Shown: positions 1 through 6,502, numbered from the stretch's first letter. The stretch: 6,520 nucleotides of DNA from Kouleothrix aurantiaca (GCA_001399705.1 LJCR01000131.1:1-6520); one strand, 5' to 3'. The notes: generated by a model not told the origin, from the letters alone. Numbers and translations are program-made.

Positions 1-1
1 G

Positions 2-1750
2 TTCACCGCCTCGATGCTGCTGATGCTGCTGTCGAGCAACCTGCTGCTGTTCTTCATGGCGTGGGAGCTGATGGGCCTGTGCTCGTACCTGCTGATTGGC
101 TTCTGGTACGACAAGGTCTACGCGAACCCGAACCAGATTACGCCGCGCCAGGCCGCGATGAAGGCATTCATCACCACGCGCGTGGGCGATGTGCTGTTTA
201 TGGTGGGCATGGCCTACCTGTGGACGCAGGCCGGCTCGCTTGATTTCGGCACTGGCCAGGGGCAGATTTTTAACCCCGAGTTTCTGGCGCGCATCGGCGG
301 CGAAACCAACGCGCTGGGTATTAGCATTGCGACCGGCATTGCGCTACTGCTGTTCTGTGGCACGGTTGGCAAGTCGGCGCAGTTCCCACTGCATGTCTGG
401 CTGCCCGACGCGATGGAAGGCCCTACGCCGGTGTCGGCGCTGATTCACGCGGCCACGATGGTGGCGGCGGGTGTGTTCCTGGTGGGTCGTACCTACCCGA
501 TCTTTCAGGCCGACGGCGGCCCGGCGCTGCTGGTGGTGTCGATCATTGGCGCGTTCACTGCCTTGTTCGCGGCGCTGATTGCGGTGGGCCAGTATGACAT
601 CAAGCGCATTCTGGCGTACTCGACCCTTTCGCAGCTGGGCTTTATGGTGGCAGCGCTGGGCATTGGCGGCTGGGTGGCAGGTATCTTCCACCTGCTGACA
701 CACGCCTTCTTCAAGGCGCTGCTGTTTCTTGGCTCGGGCTCGGTGATCCACGGTATGGAAGCGACGGTCGGGCACGACTCGAACACCGCGCAGGACATCC
801 GCAACATGGGTAACCTGCGCAAGTATATGCCGATCACCTTCCTGACCTATATGGCAGGTTACCTGGCGCTGGCGGGTATTCCACCTTTTGCCGGCTTCTG
901 GAGCAAGGACGAAATTCTGGCCGACGCGTTTGGCCACGGCCATCTCGTGGTCTGGATCGTCCTGTCGATTGCGGCATTCCTGACGGCTTTCTATATGACC
1001 CGCCAGATCATGGTGGTGTTCTTTGGGAAATTCCGCGGTCACAACCCGCGCGTCGCGACTGCGCCGAGCGAGCCACAGGCGGTTGATCACGCCAGCGCCG
1101 ACCATGGCCATGGCAGCCACGACGATCATGGCCACGGCGGGCACGACCCGCACGAAAGCCCGTGGAATATGACCGTGCCGCTGATTATTCTGGCGGTGTT
1201 TGCGGTGCTCGCGGGTTTTGCGAACTTGCCAGGCTTTCACTGGCTGAGCACCTTCTTCGGCCAGGAAGCGGCTGAGTTCAATACGCTGACGGCGGGCATT
1301 GCAACGCTGCTGGCGGTGGTTGGTATTGGCCTGGGCTATGCGCTGTATCGCAACGCTTATGCAACTGCTGAAGATGTTGACCCGCTGGAGCGGATGATGC
1401 CGGGCGTCTTCCAGGCGCTGAACCGCAAACTCTACTTCGACGAGATCTATGCCAGTACCTTTGGCCGGCTCTCGTATGGCCTGGCGGTGGCATGGAACTG
1501 GATCGATCGCACCATCCTTGATGGCGTCATCAATGGTGCGGGCATCTTCACGATGTTCCTGGGCCGGGTGAACTTTATTATCGACGACACGATTTTGAAC
1601 GACGGTGTCGACGCTGTGTCCGATGGCACAAACACTGTTGGCGATGCGGCCCGCCAAACCGAGACGGGCAAGATTCAGGACTATGTCTCGCTGATCTTTG
1701 GCGGCGTAGTTATCTTAGGCATTATTTACCTGTATGGCGTGCGCCGCTAG
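2..1750 (+). CDS. nuoL: NADH-quinone oxidoreductase subunit L (NuoL), 5' end outside window
   Basis: Distal antiporter-like, proton-pumping subunit of complex I in the inner membrane. The reading frame is open from base 2. By alignment to E. coli NuoL from memory, about 120 N-terminal residues are missing. Numbering from the Met at base 14, the visible marks are: TM5 Glu18 in AWELMGLCSYLLIGFW; TM7 Lys120 in GTVGKSAQFPLHVWLPDA; TM8 His145 in ALIHAATMVAAG; and TM12 Lys298 in AGFWSKDEIL. Residues ~359-380 form a His/Asp/Gly-rich loop (8 His in 22). The C-terminal part (~473-557) is the lateral amphipathic helix region, longer than in E. coli and internally duplicated (IDRTIL-DGV at 497, IDDTILNDGV at 523). 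The QTETGKIQDYV motif and a last membrane helix follow, ending in GVRR. The gene ends with TAG, 111 bases before nuoM1. Family assignment is certain; the four-pump interpretation is inferred. Confidence 0.97.
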   Translation, partial: FTASMLLMLLSSNLLLFFMAWELMGLCSYLLIGFWYDKVYANPNQITPRQAAMKAFITTRVGDVLFMVGMAYLWTQAGSLDFGTGQGQIFNPEFLARIGGETNALGISIATGIALLLFCGTVGKSAQFPLHVWLPDAMEGPTPVSALIHAATMVAAGVFLVGRTYPIFQADGGPALLVVSIIGAFTALFAALIAVGQYDIKRILAYSTLSQLGFMVAALGIGGWVAGIFHLLTHAFFKALLFLGSGSVIHGMEATVGHDSNTAQDIRNMGNLRKYMPITFLTYMAGYLALAGIPPFAGFWSKDEILADAFGHGHLVVWIVLSIAAFLTAFYMTRQIMVVFFGKFRGHNPRVATAPSEPQAVDHASADHGHGSHDDHGHGGHDPHESPWNMTVPLIILAVFAVLAGFANLPGFHWLSTFFGQEAAEFNTLTAGIATLLAVVGIGLGYALYRNAYATAEDVDPLERMMPGVFQALNRKLYFDEIYASTFGRLSYGLAVAWNWIDRTILDGVINGAGIFTMFLGRVNFIIDDTILNDGVDAVSDGTNTVGDAARQTETGKIQDYVSLIFGGVVILGIIYLYGVRR

Positions 1751-1848
1751 CCTGGGCTGCGCACGCGCCCTGCCTCGGGCAGAGCGGTACTCGATCAGCT
1801 TTTGCGGTTCGTCGGCGCTGGCTATGCGAGGGCGAGCAGCAGGTCAAT

Positions 1849-1855
1849 GGAAAAG
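1849..1855 (+). promoter_or_regulatory. Probable ribosome binding site deciding the nuoM1 start
   Basis: GGAAAAG ends six bases before ATG 1862. The in-frame ATG at 1847 has only GCAGG three bases away, which is too close. The in-frame TTG at 1802 has no clear purine-rich site. The call is moderate because the match to the consensus is weak. Confidence 0.45.
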
Positions 1856-1861
1856 TACCAT

Positions 1862-3547
1862 ATGAACTATCTGCAATTTAGTGATGGTCCCTGGCTGACC
1901 TTTCTGGTGCTTTCACCGCTCGTCGGCATGCTGCTGGTGGCGCTGAGCGGCGCGCTGCGCATGGACGACCGGATCGTCAAAATCGGCGCGACTGCATGGT
2001 CGCTCACGTCGCTGGGCCTAGCGATCTTCCTGTGGGCCGGTTTCAACCCCAGCCTGGTTGCCGATGGCCAGGGCGTGATTCAGTTTGTTGAGAAGATTCC
2101 CTGGATCGACGCCATCAAGGTTGATTATTTCCTGGGCGTGGATGGCATAAGCCTGCCGCTGGTGCTGCTCACCACGGTGATGACGCCAATCGCAATGCTG
2201 GCCTCGTTCAATGTCGAGGCGCGGGTGAAGATGCACTTTGCGCTGCTGTTCCTGCTGGAAGCGGCGATGCTCGGCTACTTCGTGGCGCTGAATTTCTTCT
2301 TCTTCTTTATCTTCTGGGAATTTAGCCTGGTGCCGGCCTTCTTTATCATCCAGAACTGGGGCCGCAATCCCGAGGGGCGCAGCCGCTATGCCGCCTTTAA
2401 GTTCTTCGTCTACACCATGGGTGGCTCGGTCGGCATGCTGCTGCTGTTCCAGTTCTTCTATGTGGCGACGCGCGCAGCCGGCATCGCGACCTTCGACCTA
2501 GTGACGCTGGGCCGGCTCGGCCAGGGCCTGCCGGTTGAGGGTGTGAGCGGCTCGCTGCAAGACATTGTCTACCGCTACGTCGAGAGCGTTGGCATCACGA
2601 ACTACCTGGGCAATTTCCCACTCGTCTATACCTCGATTGCGTTCTGGGCGATTTTCATTGCCTTTGCAATCAAGCTGGCAGTGTGGCCGTTCCACACCTG
2701 GCTGCCCGACGCCTACTCCGAAGCGCCAACGGCTGGCTCGATCCTGCTTTCAGCAGTGATGTCGAAGATGGGCGCGTATGGCATGCTGCGCATTATGCTG
2801 CCGCTGGTGCCTGATGCCGCGCAGTTCTTTGGGCCGGTGATTGGCGCGCTGGCGCTGATTGGCATTGTGGCGGGCGCGTTTGGCGCGCTTTCCTACACCG
2901 GCGGCGATATCAAGCGCCTGATTGGCTACACGTCGATCAACCACATGGGCTATGTGGCGCTGGCAATTGCCGCCGCCGCAACCCTGAACAGCGCCGCCGA
3001 TGCCCAGAGTCGCCCGATTGCAATCAATGGCGCGGTGATGCAGATGGTGGCGCACGGCCTTTCGACGGGCGCGCTGTTCCTGCTGGTGGGCTACCTTTAC
3101 CAGCGCACCGGCACCTACAACCTGCGCGACTGGGGTGGGCTGCGCAAGGTCATGCCGATGTTCTCGGGTGTGATGGGCGTGGCGATGTTCGCCAACCTGG
3201 GCTTACCGGGCCTGGCGGGCTTTGTCGGTGAGTTCTTTATCTTCCGCGGCACCTGGGCCTCGCTGCCGTTCTTCACCCTGCTGGCCACGATTGGTCTGGT
3301 GGTGTCGGCGCTGGCGCTGCTGCAGATGTATGCGCGCATCTTCAATGGCCCGCTCAACCCGCGCTGGGATGCTGGTCACGGCGGGCAGGGGCTGCCCGAT
3401 ATGCGCGTGGCAAGCCGCGAATTCCTGGCGGCCGCGCCGCTGCTGGTGCTGCTGCTGGTCCTGGGTGTCTACCCGGCGCCAATTATGGACCTGGCAAACC
3501 AGACGGCGACCGCGCTGGTGAATGTGTTTACAAGAGTTCTGTCGTAA
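1862..3547 (+). CDS. nuoM: NADH-quinone oxidoreductase subunit M, copy 1 (NuoM1)
   Basis: Antiporter-like proton-pumping subunit of complex I, 561 residues and highly hydrophobic with about 14 membrane helices. Family residues visible: TM5 Glu153 in FIFWEFSLVPAFFI, TM7 Lys271 in AFAIKLAVWPFHTWLPDAYSEAPTAGS, TM8 Lys302 in VMSKMGAYGMLR, and TM12 Glu457 in GLPGLAGFVGEFFIF. Lys-to-Lys spacing (31) matches E. coli NuoM. The Glu-to-first-Lys distance is about 28 residues longer, from an insert around 234-262, and TM8-TM12 is ~13 longer (segment NSAADAQSRP). That makes it longer than the usual ~500-510 residues. ATG 1862 is chosen because GGAAAAG lies 6 bases upstream and MNYLQF begins just before the first helix. 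ATG 1847 and TTG 1802 are in-frame alternatives that would add 5 or 20 polar residues. It is followed by a second, divergent nuoM, so it may be the extra pump of a four-pump complex I (inference). Confidence 0.96.
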   Translation: MNYLQFSDGPWLTFLVLSPLVGMLLVALSGALRMDDRIVKIGATAWSLTSLGLAIFLWAGFNPSLVADGQGVIQFVEKIPWIDAIKVDYFLGVDGISLPLVLLTTVMTPIAMLASFNVEARVKMHFALLFLLEAAMLGYFVALNFFFFFIFWEFSLVPAFFIIQNWGRNPEGRSRYAAFKFFVYTMGGSVGMLLLFQFFYVATRAAGIATFDLVTLGRLGQGLPVEGVSGSLQDIVYRYVESVGITNYLGNFPLVYTSIAFWAIFIAFAIKLAVWPFHTWLPDAYSEAPTAGSILLSAVMSKMGAYGMLRIMLPLVPDAAQFFGPVIGALALIGIVAGAFGALSYTGGDIKRLIGYTSINHMGYVALAIAAAATLNSAADAQSRPIAINGAVMQMVAHGLSTGALFLLVGYLYQRTGTYNLRDWGGLRKVMPMFSGVMGVAMFANLGLPGLAGFVGEFFIFRGTWASLPFFTLLATIGLVVSALALLQMYARIFNGPLNPRWDAGHGGQGLPDMRVASREFLAAAPLLVLLLVLGVYPAPIMDLANQTATALVNVFTRVLS

Positions 3548-3554
3548 AGGCTTG

Positions 3555-3597
3555 CGGTTTGCGCCCACCCGCGAAATGTATGCTGGCGTGCAAACCG
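3555..3597 (+). other. Inverted repeat (possible mRNA hairpin) between nuoM1 and nuoM2
   Basis: CGGTTTGC at 3555-3562 is exactly complementary to GCAAACCG at 3590-3597. A G-U and a C-G pair extend the stem to about 10 base pairs, around a 23-base loop. No T-run follows, so it does not look like a rho-independent terminator. It could affect mRNA processing or stability between the two nuoM genes. An alternative, weaker pairing of AAACC (3592-3596) with GGTTT (3611-3615) would exclude it. Function is unknown. Confidence 0.4.
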
Positions 3598-3628
3598 AGC
3601 ACTCGATCGAGGTTTGGGACTATCGATT

Positions 3629-3632
3629 AGGG
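3629..3632 (+). promoter_or_regulatory. Ribosome binding site of nuoM2
   Basis: AGGG followed by ATGACCT places the Shine-Dalgarno core seven bases before ATG 3640. This supports that start, since no other upstream in-frame start has a comparable site. Confidence 0.55.
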
Positions 3633-3639
3633 ATGACCT

Positions 3640-5190
3640 ATGCATCTGTATGATCTTAACGCGATCCTGCCCGGCGTGCCCTGGCTCAGCCTGATCTGGC
3701 TCAGCATGCTCATCCCTGCGGTGATCATGATGTTCCTGAAGCCTGAACAGAAGTATGCCATTCGGATGGTTGGCACGATCTTCGCCTTCGTATCGCTGGT
3801 GCTGTCGCTGCTGCTATTCTTCGGCTACGACTACTCCAGCGCGCAGAAGCTCCAGTTTGTTGAAGAGTTGCCCTGGCTGCCGCAAGTCGGTATCAGCTAC
3901 CTGCTTGGCGTGGATGGCATCAGCATGCCCATGCTCATCCTCAATGGCTTTGTGATCTTCACAGGCGCGTTGATGAGCTGGAACATCGAAGATCGCGCCC
4001 GCGAGTACTGGATTTTGCTGCTGGTGCTCACCGCCGGTGTGTACGGCGTGTTCGTGTCGATCGACCTGTTCCTGTTCTTTGTGTTTTACGAGCTGGCTGT
4101 GCTGCCGATGTACCTGCTGATCGGCATCTGGGGCAGTGCAAACCGCGTGCGCGCGGCCACCAAGTTCTTTCTGTACACGTTTGCCGGCTCGGTGTTTATG
4201 CTGCTGGGCATTATTGCCCTGTACCTGCTGCAGCCCGCAAACGCCCGCACCTTCGACATCGCCACCTTGCAGCAGAATGTTGCGAACGGCACGCTGAAGA
4301 TCGACCCGACGGTCGGCCGGCTGCTGTTTGCCTCGTTCTTCCTGGCCTTCGCAATCAAAGTGCCGCTGTGGCCCTTCCACACCTGGCTGCCGCTGGCGCA
4401 CACCGAAGCGCCAACCGCTGGCTCGGTGATCCTGGCCGGCGTGATGCTGAAGCTCGGCGGCTACGGCCTGATCCGCTTCAACCTGCAGCTCTTCCCCGAG
4501 GCCTCGCGCTGGGCCGCGCCGGCGATTGGCGTGCTGGCCGTAATTGGTATTCTGTATGGCGCGATGGTCTCGTTTGCGCAGACCGACATGAAAAAGCTGG
4601 TGGCCTACTCGTCGGTGAGCCACCTGGGCTTTGTGGTGCTGGGCATCTTCTCGCTGAACCAGGCCGGCATCTCGGGCGCGATCATCCAGATGATCAACCA
4701 CGGCCTTTCGACTGGCGCGCTGTTCCTGGTCGTCGGCTATATCTACGAGCGGCGGCATACGCGCGAGATGGCGGCGTTTGGCGGGCTGTGGAAGGTGATG
4801 CCGATCTATGGCGGCCTCGCGCTGGCGATGGTGATGTCGTCGGTGGGCTTACCGGGCCTGAACGGCTTTGTTGGCGAATACACGATTATGCAGGGCGCCT
4901 ACCTGTCGGATGCGCTCGGCGGCGGGTTTGTGGCGTTTGCGGTGATTGGTGTGATCTTCGCGGCAACCTACCTGCTGCGCATGTTCCGCCTGACGTTTAT
5001 GGGCGACGTGACGAACCCGGAAAACGCCGCGCTGGCCGATATCACGCCGCGCGAGATCGCGCTGCTGGCGCTGCTGCTGGTGCCGATCGTGGCGATTGGC
5101 CTGTACCCGAACTTTATGTTTGCGCCGATGCAGCCGGCGGTCGAGCAGATCGCGCAGCAGCTCACGGCCGTAGTTGCGGCAGTACGCTGA
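3640..5190 (+). CDS. nuoM: NADH-quinone oxidoreductase subunit M, copy 2 (NuoM2)
   Basis: Second antiporter-like M subunit of complex I, 516 residues, close to the usual NuoM length. TM5 Glu151 is in FVFYELAVLPMYLLIGIWG, TM7 Lys240 in AFAIKVPLWPFHTWLPLAHTEAPTAGS, TM8 Lys271 in VMLKLGGYGLIRF, and TM12 Glu413 in GLPGLNGFVGEYTIM. The spacings from TM7 Lys to TM8 Lys (31) and on to TM12 Glu (142) match E. coli NuoM as I recall it (Lys234, Lys265, Glu407). This is therefore the more canonical of the two M copies. It also has the family blocks FAQTDMKKLVAYSSVSHLGFV and MINHGLSTGALFLVVGYIYERRHTR. The start follows AGGG at good spacing. It ends with TGA, 21 bases before nuoN, so translation of the pair is probably coordinated. 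All pumping residues are intact, so nothing marks it as a decaying duplicate. Confidence 0.97.
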   Translation: MHLYDLNAILPGVPWLSLIWLSMLIPAVIMMFLKPEQKYAIRMVGTIFAFVSLVLSLLLFFGYDYSSAQKLQFVEELPWLPQVGISYLLGVDGISMPMLILNGFVIFTGALMSWNIEDRAREYWILLLVLTAGVYGVFVSIDLFLFFVFYELAVLPMYLLIGIWGSANRVRAATKFFLYTFAGSVFMLLGIIALYLLQPANARTFDIATLQQNVANGTLKIDPTVGRLLFASFFLAFAIKVPLWPFHTWLPLAHTEAPTAGSVILAGVMLKLGGYGLIRFNLQLFPEASRWAAPAIGVLAVIGILYGAMVSFAQTDMKKLVAYSSVSHLGFVVLGIFSLNQAGISGAIIQMINHGLSTGALFLVVGYIYERRHTREMAAFGGLWKVMPIYGGLALAMVMSSVGLPGLNGFVGEYTIMQGAYLSDALGGGFVAFAVIGVIFAATYLLRMFRLTFMGDVTNPENAALADITPREIALLALLLVPIVAIGLYPNFMFAPMQPAVEQIAQQLTAVVAAVR

Positions 5191-5197
5191 GCCAATT

Positions 5198-5204
5198 GAG
5201 AAGG
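5198..5204 (+). promoter_or_regulatory. Ribosome binding site of nuoN
   Basis: GAGAAGG, a strong Shine-Dalgarno match, lies seven bases before ATG 5212 in the short gap after nuoM2. It fixes the nuoN start with confidence. Confidence 0.65.
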
Positions 5205-5211
5205 TTTCCTT

Positions 5212-6249
5212 ATGCCTGATATTCAAATTCCCCCGATTGACCTTGGCGTGTCGCTCCAGCTGCTGATCGTGTTTGGCTGGGCCATGCTGCTCCTGCTGGT
5301 CGACCTGTTTGTGGGCGCGGGCAGCAAGCGCATCATTGGCTACCTGGCGCTGGCTGGCGTGGTGGTGGCGGGTGCGGCCGGCATTCCCGCCTGGGGCCTG
5401 AACGGCAGCACCTTCAATGGCATGCTGGTGCTCGATAACTTCGCGCTCACGCTGAACTGGATCTTCCTGCTCAGCACTGCGATCACGATCATCATCTCGC
5501 TCGACTACCTGCCGCGCCAGGGCATCGAGCGCGGCGAGTACTACGCGCTGCTTCTGTTCGCGCTTGGCGGCATGATGCTGCTGGCGCAGGGCACCGACCT
5601 GATCGTGCTGTTCCTGGGCCTTGAGCTGCTGTCGATCACGCTGTATGTGCTGGCTGGTTTCGCCTACCCGCGCCTCACCTCGGAAGAGGCGGCGATGAAG
5701 TACCTGCTGATCGGCGCGTTTGCGGCTGGCTTCCTGGTGTTTGGCATTGCGCTGCTGTACGGCGCGACCGGCACCTCGAGCCTGGCGGGCATTGCCGAGA
5801 AGCTTGGCAGCGGGCTGGCCGCCGACGATGTGGCGTTTATGCTGGCCGGCGCGGCGCTGGTGATCATCGGCTTTGGCTACAAGATCTCGATGGCGCCCTT
5901 CCATATGTGGACGCCCGATGTCTATGAAGGCTCGCCAACGCCGGTGGCGGCGTTTATGTCGGTTGGCACCAAGGGCGCGGGCTTTGCGGCGCTGGCGCGG
6001 CTGCTGCTGGTGGCGCTCGGCTCGCAGTTCGCCACCTGGAGCATCATCCTGGCGCTGCTGGCCGCCGTGACCATGGTGATCGGCAATGTCTCAGCGGTGG
6101 CGCAGACCAATGTGAAGCGCATGCTGGCCTATTCGAGCATCGGCCACGCCGGCTACCTCCTGATGGGCGTGCTGGCGGCGGGCGTGCTGGTGTTCTACGT
6201 GGGCCTGCGCCGCTATGAATCGGGCAATTTGATGGAAATGCGGGGGTAG
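5212..6249 (+). CDS. nuoN: NADH-quinone oxidoreductase subunit N (NuoN), 3'-truncated with foreign-looking tail
   Basis: Antiporter-like complex I subunit N, normally about 480 residues; here only 345. Residues 1-~321 are typical: TM5 Glu138 in FLGLELLSITLYVLAGF, TM7 Lys224 in GFGYKISMAPFHMWTPDVYEGSPTPVAAF, TM8 Lys254 in SVGTKGAGFAALAR, and NVKRMLAYSSIGHAGYLLMGVL at about 300-321. Family members then continue with helices 10-14, including the TM12 Lys in a GFxGKF block. None of this is present. Instead residues ~324-345 read GVLVFYVGLRRYESGNLMEMRG and stop. GLRRYESGN resembles the C-terminus of ABC-2 type permeases, and the tail uses GGG and TTG codons that are uncommon upstream. The N-terminal assignment is certain. 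The product is unlikely to work as a normal NuoN, and the gene is either a chimeric pseudogene or an assembly join. Confidence 0.93.
   Translation: MPDIQIPPIDLGVSLQLLIVFGWAMLLLLVDLFVGAGSKRIIGYLALAGVVVAGAAGIPAWGLNGSTFNGMLVLDNFALTLNWIFLLSTAITIIISLDYLPRQGIERGEYYALLLFALGGMMLLAQGTDLIVLFLGLELLSITLYVLAGFAYPRLTSEEAAMKYLLIGAFAAGFLVFGIALLYGATGTSSLAGIAEKLGSGLAADDVAFMLAGAALVIIGFGYKISMAPFHMWTPDVYEGSPTPVAAFMSVGTKGAGFAALARLLLVALGSQFATWSIILALLAAVTMVIGNVSAVAQTNVKRMLAYSSIGHAGYLLMGVLAAGVLVFYVGLRRYESGNLMEMRG
6180..6249 (+). other. Tail resembling the 3' end of an ABC-2 transporter permease gene, fused in frame to nuoN
   Basis: The segment encodes GVLVFYVGLRRYESGNLMEMRG and then TAG. A hydrophobic helix end followed by GLRRYESG-type residues is, from memory, typical of the last residues of ABC-2 family permeases. 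It does not fit NuoN, where this place should hold the start of helix 10. Only ~20 residues are available, so this is a suggestion rather than a proven match. Confidence 0.5.
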
Positions 6250-6264
6250 GTTTCCGGGTTGCAT

Positions 6265-6286
6265 GTTGCGTGATGACCGACAACGG
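6265..6286. repeat. Interspersed 22-base repeat, copy 1
   Basis: It starts GTTGCGTGATGACC and matches the copy at 6371-6392 at 19 of 22 positions; all three differences are transitions. The copies are 106 bases apart with two other repeat families between them. Confidence 0.6.
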
Positions 6287-6307
6287 ACCACCGACGACTG
6301 GAAAATT

Positions 6308-6335
6308 CACCACGGAGACACAGAGGCACGGAGGG
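6308..6335. repeat. Triple 8-base repeat (CACGGAGA type)
   Basis: Three consecutive units CACGGAGA, CACAGAGG and CACGGAGG occupy 6311-6334 exactly in register, preceded by CAC. I recognise this as a widespread intergenic motif in environmental genomes; its function is unknown to me. Confidence 0.65.
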
Positions 6336-6345
6336 TTTTGAGTTA

Positions 6346-6365
6346 CAGGTTGCAGGTTGCAGGTT
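6346..6365. repeat. Tandem 7-base repeat (CAGGTTG)
   Basis: CAGGTTG occurs twice without a gap, followed by CAGGTT. The same family returns at 6473-6502. Confidence 0.65.
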
Positions 6366-6370
6366 CGAAG

Positions 6371-6392
6371 GTTGCGTGACGACTGACGACGG
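6371..6392. repeat. Interspersed 22-base repeat, copy 2
   Basis: It starts GTTGCGTGACGACT and is 19 of 22 identical to 6265-6286. It follows directly on the CAGGTTG array and precedes the CGCAAAG array. Confidence 0.6.
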
Positions 6393-6400
6393 AATATTTT

Positions 6401-6428
6401 ACCGCAAAGAACGCGAAGGGCGCAAAGG
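6401..6428. repeat. Triple 9-base repeat (CGCRAAG type)
   Basis: CGCAAAGAA, CGCGAAGGG and CGCAAAGGT start at 6403, 6412 and 6421, an exact nine-base period. Like the 8-base family, this is a motif seen between genes in many environmental bacteria, as far as I recall. Confidence 0.65.
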
Positions 6429-6440
6429 TTTTGTAGATTT

Positions 6441-6472
6441 GTTGGTTGCCAAGTTTGTTGGTTGCCAAGTTT
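6441..6472. repeat. Perfect 16-base tandem duplication
   Basis: GTTGGTTGCCAAGTTT occurs at 6441-6456 and again, identical, at 6457-6472. Each unit contains TTGG and CCAA three bases apart, so a small 4-base-pair hairpin is possible. The exact identity suggests a recent duplication. Confidence 0.75.
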
Positions 6473-6502
6473 CAGGTTTGCAGGTTGCAGGTTTGCGAGT
6501 TG
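6473..6502. repeat. Tandem CAGGTTTG / CAGGTTG repeat
   Basis: Units CAGGTTTG, CAGGTTG and CAGGTTTG, then a decayed CGAGTTG, follow directly on the 16-base duplication. This is the same family as 6346-6365, with units varying between 7 and 8 bases by one T. Confidence 0.6.

Noticed and set aside
344..1657. Long minus-strand open frame (437 codons) opposite nuoL
   Set aside because: It lies wholly opposite a certain gene and its product is Arg/His/Gln-rich with no family features; this is typical of the antisense of GC-rich membrane protein genes.
1767..1785. Small inverted repeat CTGCC-TCG-GGCAG after nuoL as a possible terminator
   Set aside because: Only a 5-base-pair stem and no T-run follows; a terminator inside this operon is also unlikely.
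3633..3653. Six-codon leader frame overlapping the nuoM2 start
   Set aside because: The ATG at 3633 sits inside the ribosome site of nuoM2 and has no site of its own; very likely chance.
3814..4758. Minus-strand open frame (314 codons) opposite nuoM2
   Set aside because: Antisense shadow of a certain gene, with biased low-complexity composition and no ribosome site or family motif.
4368..5219. Plus-strand open frame (283 codons) in another frame of nuoM2
   Set aside because: Overlaps the conserved nuoM2 frame entirely; its product is Arg/Ala/Gly-rich and unlike any family I know.
4849..5904. Minus-strand open frame (351 codons) across nuoM2 and nuoN
   Set aside because: Spans the antisense of two real genes and is very rich in Gln, Arg and His; shadow frame.
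6301..6345. Possible small peptide frame reading through the 8-base array (FTTETQRHGGF)
   Set aside because: It is just the translation of the repeat, with no start codon or ribosome site.
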